Both the position numbers and the translations under genes were made by a program. Shown one piece after another: positions 58,702 to 64,000 of a stretch of 64,000 bases of DNA (positions are counted from its first letter, which is position 1; every line of letters starts with the position of its first letter). Source of the stretch: Hymenobacter sp. 5317J-9 (lineage in GTDB: Bacteria > Bacteroidota > Bacteroidia > Cytophagales > Hymenobacteraceae); the NCBI RefSeq assembly GCF_022921075.1, contig NZ_CP095050.1, positions 62,001 to 126,000 of the forward strand. The letters are read 5' to 3'. The notes under the pieces were generated by a model. That model saw only the letters and a program-made list of their open reading frames with translations. It searched no databases and was not told the DNA's origin.

Positions 58702-61143
58702 ATGAGAATCGTTACCCTGCTGCTGTTGCTGCTTGTTTCCCTGCGCAGCCTTGCCCAAAACCCCAGTACCGTGGCCGGCACCGTGCGCGACCGCGCTACC
58801 CAGGAGGCCCTGCCCGGCGTGAGCATCACCCTGGAAGGCACCGAATTTGGCACCACCACCGACGCCGAGGGCCGCTACCGCCTCACGGGCGTGCCGGCCG
58901 GTGCCTACAACCTGCGCGCCACCTTCGTGGGCTACGACCCGCTGGTGCGCTCCAACATCGCCCTGAGCTCGGGCAACGTGAACACCCTCAACCTGGAGCT
59001 CAACACCGTGCCCCAGGCCCTGGGCGAGGTGACCGTGACGGCCAACCGCGCCATTCGGGTGGCCACGGCCGAAACGCCGCTGAGCGTGCAGCGCCTCACC
59101 ACGGAGGAAATCAAGAGCAACCCGGGCGGCAACTTCGACATTTCGCGCGTGGTGCAGAGCCTGCCCGGCGTGGGCGGCGGGGGCAGCGGCGGCACGGCGG
59201 GCTTCCGCAACGACATCATCATCCGGGGCGGCGCGCCCAACGAAAACGTGTACTACCTCGACGGCATCGAAGTGCCGGTCATCAACCACTTTCCCACGCA
59301 GGGCAGCGCCGGCGGCCCGGCCGGCATTCTCAACGTGAGCTTCATTGAGGACGTGACCTTGAGCAGCTCGGCCTTTCAGGCGCGCTACGACAATGCGCTG
59401 AGCTCGGTGCTGCAGTTTCGGCAGCGCGACGGCAACTCCGAACGCATTCAGGGCAACCTGCGCACCTCGGGCACCGAGGTGGCGGCCACGCTGGAAGGCC
59501 CGCTCACGAAGAACACCACGTTTCTGGCTTCGGCCCGGCGCTCGTATCTGCAGCTGTTATTCAAGCTGATTGACCTGCCTATCCGGCCCGATTTCTACGA
59601 CTTTCAGTTTAAAACCACCACCAAGATTTCGGAGAAAACCACGCTGACGAGCCTGGGGCTGGGCGCCATCGACCACTTCGAGATTGTGCCGCCCAAGAAA
59701 AGCACGCCTTCCAAAGAGTACGTGCTGCGCTCCAACCCCACCATCGACCAGTGGAATTACACCGTGGGCCTGAACCTGCGCCACCTCGTGCCCAACGGCT
59801 TCGTGAACGTGGCCCTGAGCCGCACCCAGCTCTGGAACGACGCCAACGCCTTCGAATACGGCTACGAGGGCGACGAAAGCCGCCGCAAGCTGGGCGCCCG
59901 CAGCGGCGAAATCGAAAACAAGCTGCGCGCCGACGTGAACAAGCGCGTGGGTCGCTGGCAATACAGCTACGGCGGCGTGGTGCAGGTGCAGAACTACTCC
60001 AACAACCTCACCCAACGCCTGCGCTCCGAAGTGCGCGACGCCAGCGGCCAACTCATCAGCCCGGCCGTGACGGTGCGCTTCAACACCGACCTGGACTTTG
60101 TGCGCTACGGAGCTTTTGTGCAGGCCACGCGCACCTACGGTGCCGAAAGCCGCCTCACGGTGTCGGCCGGCATTCGCACCGACGGCACCACCGCCCTCAC
60201 CGAAGGCTACCGGCTCGACCGCACCCTCTCGCCCCGGGCTTCGCTGAGCTACGCCCTGCTGCCCACGCTCAATCTGAACGCCTCGCTGGGCCGCTATTTC
60301 AAGATTCCGCCCAGCACCATCCTCGGCTACCGCGCGCCCAACGGCGCCCGCGTGAACTCCGACAGCCGCTACATCCGCTCCGACCACGCCGTGGCCGGGC
60401 TGGAATGGCTGCCCGGCAAGGCCACGCGCTTCACACTGGAGGGCTTTTACAAGAAATACGACCACTACCCCGTGTCCGTCCGCAACGGCATCAGCCTGGC
60501 CAATCTGGGCGGCGACTTCAACGCCATCGGCAACGAAGCCGTGACGAGCACCGGCCAAGGCCGCGCCTACGGCATCGAAGCGTTTTTCCAGCAAAAGCTC
60601 AGCGGCAAGCTGTTCGCCATCGTGTCGGCCACGGGCTTCCGCTCCGAGTTTTCGGGGGTTGATGGCCTGTACAAGCCCACGGCCTGGGACACCCGTTTCC
60701 TGGGCTCGGCGCTGCTGGGCTACCAGCTGGGCCGCGGTTGGGAGCTGGGCGCCAAGTACCGCGTGGGCGGCGGCGCCCCCTACACGCCCTACGACGAAGC
60801 CGCCAGCCGCGCCAGCTACCAGGCCGTGGGCACCGGCATTCTCGACTACAGCCAGCTCAACACCCGCCGCTTGGGCGGCTTTCAGCAGCTCGACCTGCGC
60901 CTCGACAAAAAAGTAAGCCTGCGCCGCCTGAGCTTCGATTTCTACATCGATGTGCAGAATGCCCTGCTGGCCAAGCCCGTCTCCGTGCCCACCTACACCT
61001 TCGACCGCCTGCCCGACAACTCCGGCTACGTCACCACCGACGGCCAGCCCTTGCGCCCCGACGGCAGCAACGCCGTACCCATCCTGCTGCCCGACAGCGA
61101 CGCGCTGGTGGTGCCCACCATTGGCTTCATTGTGGAGTTTTAA
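58702..61143 (+). CDS. TonB-dependent receptor with carboxypeptidase-regulatory-like domain
   Basis: 813 aa. Signal peptide (MRIVTLLLLLLVSLRSLAQ), regulatory-like domain (about residues 24-105; VAGTVRDRATQEALPGVSI), plug (about 115-235; SLPGVGGGGSGGTAGFRND, RGGAPNENVYYLDGIEVP), then the barrel to a C-terminal strand ending FIVEF. It is not a SusC-type receptor: no SusD gene follows. The substrate is unknown. It is divergent from the FAS1 gene and followed by a cupin gene. Confidence 0.93.
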   Translation: MRIVTLLLLLLVSLRSLAQNPSTVAGTVRDRATQEALPGVSITLEGTEFGTTTDAEGRYRLTGVPAGAYNLRATFVGYDPLVRSNIALSSGNVNTLNLELNTVPQALGEVTVTANRAIRVATAETPLSVQRLTTEEIKSNPGGNFDISRVVQSLPGVGGGGSGGTAGFRNDIIIRGGAPNENVYYLDGIEVPVINHFPTQGSAGGPAGILNVSFIEDVTLSSSAFQARYDNALSSVLQFRQRDGNSERIQGNLRTSGTEVAATLEGPLTKNTTFLASARRSYLQLLFKLIDLPIRPDFYDFQFKTTTKISEKTTLTSLGLGAIDHFEIVPPKKSTPSKEYVLRSNPTIDQWNYTVGLNLRHLVPNGFVNVALSRTQLWNDANAFEYGYEGDESRRKLGARSGEIENKLRADVNKRVGRWQYSYGGVVQVQNYSNNLTQRLRSEVRDASGQLISPAVTVRFNTDLDFVRYGAFVQATRTYGAESRLTVSAGIRTDGTTALTEGYRLDRTLSPRASLSYALLPTLNLNASLGRYFKIPPSTILGYRAPNGARVNSDSRYIRSDHAVAGLEWLPGKATRFTLEGFYKKYDHYPVSVRNGISLANLGGDFNAIGNEAVTSTGQGRAYGIEAFFQQKLSGKLFAIVSATGFRSEFSGVDGLYKPTAWDTRFLGSALLGYQLGRGWELGAKYRVGGGAPYTPYDEAASRASYQAVGTGILDYSQLNTRRLGGFQQLDLRLDKKVSLRRLSFDFYIDVQNALLAKPVSVPTYTFDRLPDNSGYVTTDGQPLRPDGSNAVPILLPDSDALVVPTIGFIVEF

Positions 61144-61319
61144 TGCGGCTTAAAAAAAGCCTGAGAACGACGAGGATGTTTTCTGTTTGCAGAAGAAACG
61201 CACAGTTCGCTTCTCATACCGGCGGCTATGTGCAAAGCGGCGCGTCAAGCCCACTACCTTTCATTTTCGCTTCCGGCGATTAAGCTGCGGGCTTTTATTC
61301 TCACACTTTGCCACTTGCC

Positions 61320-61796
61320 ATGTCTGCCCAGCACATCATCCGCCACTTACACTTATTGCCCCATCCCGAAGGCGGCTATTACCGGGAAACCTATCGGGCG
61401 ATGTCTACCCTCGCCACGCCTGAGGAGCAAACCCGCAACATAAGCACCGCCATCTACTACCTGCTCGAAAACCAGGACAAGTCTCATTTTCACCGCATCA
61501 AATCGGATGAGCTGTGGTTCTTTCATCAGGGCCAGCCGCTCGAAATCATTGTGCTGACGGACGGCCAGCCCGCCCGCATCGTGCTCGGCAGCGATTTTGC
61601 TGCTGGTGCGGTGCCCCAAGCCGTCATTCCCGCCAATACGTGGTTTGCGGCCCACCTGCCGCAGGGCGTAGGCTATGCCTTGGTGAGCTGCACCGTGGCC
61701 CCCGACTTCGATTTTCTAGACTTCGAGCTGGCCGACCGCACGGCGCTAACCCGCGAGTTTCCTCATCTGGCCGATGTGGTGACGCAGTTCACTTAA
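61320..61796 (+). CDS. Cupin DUF985-family protein
   Basis: 158 aa. Start ATG 61320 (MSAQHIIRHL). Compact cupin: LHLLPHPEGGYYRETYRA, then metal/ligand motif HFHRIKSDELWFFHQGQPLE (about residue 55) and second motif AAHLPQGVGYALVSCTVAPDFDFLDFELA (about 118; shown in part). Members of this group have been crystallised with unclear function, and a sugar or carboxylate ligand is suspected. The preceding TonB receptor ends 177 bp upstream. Confidence 0.88.
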   Translation: MSAQHIIRHLHLLPHPEGGYYRETYRAMSTLATPEEQTRNISTAIYYLLENQDKSHFHRIKSDELWFFHQGQPLEIIVLTDGQPARIVLGSDFAAGAVPQAVIPANTWFAAHLPQGVGYALVSCTVAPDFDFLDFELADRTALTREFPHLADVVTQFT

Positions 61797-61799
61797 ACA

Positions 61800-61833
61800 C
61801 AAAAAAAGCCCGTTCCTGAATCAGGAACGGGCT
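61800..61833 (-). terminator. Terminator of tRNA-Phe
   Basis: AGCCCGTTCCTGA pairs with TCAGGAACGGGCT with almost no loop. On the minus strand it is followed by seven T, 7 nt after the tRNA. It also ends the plus-strand cupin transcript. Confidence 0.9.
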
Positions 61834-61839
61834 CTCTTG

Positions 61840-61912
<73 letters not shown>

Positions 61913-61948
61913 GTTTCCCCGCTGCTCCGAAAAGCGCTTTGGGGACCG

Positions 61949-61978
61949 CAAAGGTACGAAACCAAAACAATGACGCAA
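61949..61978 (-). promoter_or_regulatory. Promoter of tRNA-Phe
   Basis: The minus strand has TTG (61976-61978), 19 bp, then TACCTTTG (61949-61956), ending 36 nt before the tRNA. This is the same design as the tRNA-Thr promoter. Confidence 0.75.
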
Positions 61979-62084
61979 GGGAATGAGTAAAAAAAGTGTG
62001 GGGGCCTGAACAAGCATTCAAAAAGTATTCGGCATGCCGAGTATATTGCGGCCGCAAACGTTCCCGCCTCCTTACCTTTACCGC

Positions 62085-63467
62085 ATGTTGCAATCTATTC
62101 TCTTCCTATTGCTGCTGGTGGCCGCGTTCGGCCTGTTTGCCTGGCAGGTGCGAAAAATCTGGGCCAACATCCACGTCGGGCGCGAGCGCGACATGAGCGG
62201 GCACCCCGCCGAGCGGTTCCGCAAAATGATGCTGGTGGCCTTCGGGCAGCAGAAAATGTTCAAACGCCTCACCCCCGCCCTGCTGCACCTAGTGGTGTAC
62301 GTGGGCTTCCTGGTGATTAACATTGAGGTGATTGAAATCGTCATCGACGGCCTGTTCGGCAACATTTTCGGCTTCCACCGCTCCCTCAAGTTCCTCGGCC
62401 CGGTCTACGACGTGCTGATGGCTACCAACGAAATCCTGGCCGCGCTGGTGATTATTGCCGTGGCCGCTTTCTGGTGGCGCCGCAACCGCAGCCAGCCGGT
62501 GAAGCGCTTCACCGGCGTGGAGCTGCGCGCCTGGCCCAAACTCGACGCCAACGTCATTCTCTACATCGAAGTCATCCTGATGGTGGCCCTGTTCTTTATG
62601 AACACCGCCGACCTCAAAATGCACCAGATGTTGGGCGAGGAAATGCCGGGCACCTTCCCCATCAGCAACCTGCTGGTGGGCTTGCTCCCCACCGATGCCA
62701 GCACGCTGCACGTGCTGGAGCGCATTGGCTGGTGGGCGCACATTACGGGCATCTTCCTGTTTCTCAACTACCTGCCCAGCTCCAAGCACTTTCACATCAT
62801 CATCTCGTTCCCGAACGTGTGGTACTCGCGGCTGGTGCCGCAGGGCCAGTTTTCGAACGTGGAAAGCATCACCCACGAGGTGAAGGCCATGATGGACCCC
62901 AGCTACGTGGTGCCGCCCGCCCCCACCGCGCCCGATGGCTCGGCCCTGGTGCCCACGAGCTTCGGCGCCAAGGATGTGGAAGACCTGCCCTGGACCAACC
63001 TGATGAACGCCTACTCCTGCACGGAGTGCGGCCGCTGCACCTCGGTGTGCCCCGCCAACCTGACGGGCAAGCTGCTGTCGCCGCGCAAAATCATCATGGA
63101 CACGCGCGACCGGATGGAGGAGAAATACGAGTCGCCGCTCATTTTCCGCCCCAACCAGTACGGCCCCGAAGCCAAGCACGAGCCCGTGACCGACCTGATG
63201 GAGGCCACCCTGCTGCGCGGCAAAGTGACGCCCGAGGAGCTGTGGGCCTGCACCACCTGCAATGCCTGCGTGGAAAGCTGCCCCGTGAACATCAACCCGC
63301 TGGAAAGCATTATCGAGATGCGCCGCTTCCTGGTGCTGGAAGAGTCAGCCGCGCCAAACTCGCTCAACGTGATGTTCTCCAACATCGAAAACAACGGTGC
63401 GCCGTGGGCTTTCTCGCCGTCGGACCGGTTCAACTGGGCCGATGACTTGTTTGCGGCAGAGAAATAA
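62085..63467 (+). CDS. Membrane-bound (Fe-S) electron transfer protein, HdrD/DsrK-like
   Basis: 460 aa. Start ATG 62085 (MLQSILFLLLLVAAFGLF). The N-terminal half has about six membrane helices with several His residues suitable for haem b. The cytoplasmic C-terminal half has two 4Fe-4S motifs: CTECGRCTSVCP (about residue 312) and CTTCNACVESCP (about 390). It would pass electrons between quinone and a partner. The partner is probably the CCG-domain protein starting at 63599, with the hairpin repeat 63468-63573 in between. TACCTTTA at 62073-62080 is a near-consensus -7 box only 4 nt before the ATG. Confidence 0.9.
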   Translation: MLQSILFLLLLVAAFGLFAWQVRKIWANIHVGRERDMSGHPAERFRKMMLVAFGQQKMFKRLTPALLHLVVYVGFLVINIEVIEIVIDGLFGNIFGFHRSLKFLGPVYDVLMATNEILAALVIIAVAAFWWRRNRSQPVKRFTGVELRAWPKLDANVILYIEVILMVALFFMNTADLKMHQMLGEEMPGTFPISNLLVGLLPTDASTLHVLERIGWWAHITGIFLFLNYLPSSKHFHIIISFPNVWYSRLVPQGQFSNVESITHEVKAMMDPSYVVPPAPTAPDGSALVPTSFGAKDVEDLPWTNLMNAYSCTECGRCTSVCPANLTGKLLSPRKIIMDTRDRMEEKYESPLIFRPNQYGPEAKHEPVTDLMEATLLRGKVTPEELWACTTCNACVESCPVNINPLESIIEMRRFLVLEESAAPNSLNVMFSNIENNGAPWAFSPSDRFNWADDLFAAEK

Positions 63468-63573
63468 GAACGTCATGCAGAGCGCAGCGAAGCATCTTGC
63501 CCGCGCAACGCAATCCAACCGATTGAATTAGTTACAGCACGCGAGATGCTTCGCTGCGCTCTGCATGACGTTC
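63468..63573. repeat. Long inverted repeat, family A variant (ATGCAGAGCGCAGCGAAG), copy 5
   Basis: 63468-63500 and 63541-63573 pair over 33 bp with one mismatch. The core reads GTCATGCAGAGCGCAGCGAAG instead of GTCATGCTGAGCGCAGTCGAAG, and both arms carry the change. The repeat begins on the base after the TAA stop of the Fe-S gene and ends 25 nt before the next gene of the same unit. Confidence 0.9.
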
Positions 63574-63598
63574 GCACGGACGTTCCAACTATCCCGTT

Positions 63599-64000
63599 AT
63601 GACTCCCGAAGCTCCTTCCAAAAAGCAAATCACCGTTCCCGTCATGGCCGATTTGGCGGCCCGCAACGAGTCGCCCGAAATCCTGTTTTGGGTGGGCTGC
63701 GCCGGCGCGTTCGATGACCGGTACAAGCGCGTGACCCGCGCCTTCGTGCGCATCCTCGACCACGTGGGCGTGAAATACGCCGTGCTGGGCCTGGAAGAAA
63801 GCTGCACCGGCGACCCCGCCAAGCGCGCCGGCAACGAGTTCCTGTTTCAGATGCAGGCCATGCAGAACATCACGACGATGAACGGATACGGCATCAAAAA
63901 AATCGTGACGGCCTGCCCCCACTGCTTCAACACCATTAAGAACGAATACCCGGCGCTGGGCGGCGACTACGAGGTCATTCACCACAGCACCTATCTGCAG
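63599..64000 (+). CDS. (Fe-S)-binding protein with CCG domain (partial, 3' end outside window)
   Basis: Starts at ATG 63599 (MTPEAPSKKQITVPVMADLA) and stays open for 134 codons to the window edge. The segment CTGDPAKRAGNEFLFQ and TACPHCFNTIKNEYP are the cysteine-rich (CCG) domain features of HdrB/LutA/GlcF-type proteins, which bind a non-cubane Fe-S cluster in a heterodisulfide-reductase-like electron path. It follows the membrane Fe-S protein in the same direction, so the two likely form one complex. Confidence 0.88.
   Translation, partial: MTPEAPSKKQITVPVMADLAARNESPEILFWVGCAGAFDDRYKRVTRAFVRILDHVGVKYAVLGLEESCTGDPAKRAGNEFLFQMQAMQNITTMNGYGIKKIVTACPHCFNTIKNEYPALGGDYEVIHHSTYLQ

Overview
The window looks like chromosomal DNA of a high-G+C Bacteroidota, most likely Hymenobacter or a close relative. 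The evidence is: TAnnTTTG-type promoters in front of both tRNA genes and several CDSs; TonB-dependent receptors with carboxypeptidase-like N-domains; a type IX secretion C-terminal signal; a PID-CTERM peptide; DUF5686, DUF4834, DUF4394 and DUF2807 proteins; the MurF-Alr fusion; and a bacterial geranylgeranylglyceryl phosphate synthase. Genus assignment is an inference from gene content and G+C-rich codon use. I see no prophage, transposase, CRISPR array or integrase.

Layout. 1-119: tail of an unidentified gene. 248-1615: ammonium transporter. 1707-11862: an efflux operon on the minus strand (adaptor, TolC-like porin, ABC ATPase, two FtsX-type permeases, head-GIN protein, NtrC-type regulator, NtrY-type sensor kinase). 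It is preceded by a near-consensus sigma-54 promoter, so it probably controls itself. The adaptor reading frame is broken near its N-terminus by an apparent one-base deletion. 12061-14560: feoAB ferrous iron uptake. 14786-20876: a duplicated pair of convergent genes (a carboxypeptidase-regulatory-like protein facing a secreted alpha/beta hydrolase), with a frameshifted OmpA lipoprotein between the copies. Both hydrolases have Gly where the Ser nucleophile is expected. 21059-25618: a TonB receptor and a Tat-type flavin amine oxidase. 25851-28409: murF-alr. 28562-31525: active plus inactive M16 peptidase pair. 31676-36978: lipoprotein, OxyR, TPR histidine kinase, amidohydrolase lipoprotein. 37140-41936: a very large secreted DUF4394 protein and a PID-CTERM miniprotein. 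42024-53702: GAF protein, DUF5686 receptor-like protein, EamA transporter, RecX, DUF4230, GT-like membrane protein, D-cysteine desulfhydrase/ACC deaminase-like enzyme, YfhO, and two small membrane proteins. 53841-64000: tRNA-Thr, GGGP synthase, a stress/holin-like membrane pair, DnaJ-TPR protein, FAS1 protein, TonB receptor, cupin, tRNA-Phe and the start of a two-gene Fe-S electron-transfer unit.

The most unusual global feature is a set of long hairpin-forming inverted repeats (arms mostly 21-44 bp and near perfect, from at least five unrelated sequence families). Nearly all start within about 30 nt downstream of a stop codon. Four of them lie in successive gaps of the efflux operon. Within a family, both arms change together between copies. 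One copy supplies the last ten codons of one gene and overlaps the stop codon of the convergent gene.

Coordinates and motifs were read by eye from the sequence. Family names come from recognised motifs and general knowledge, not from database searches.
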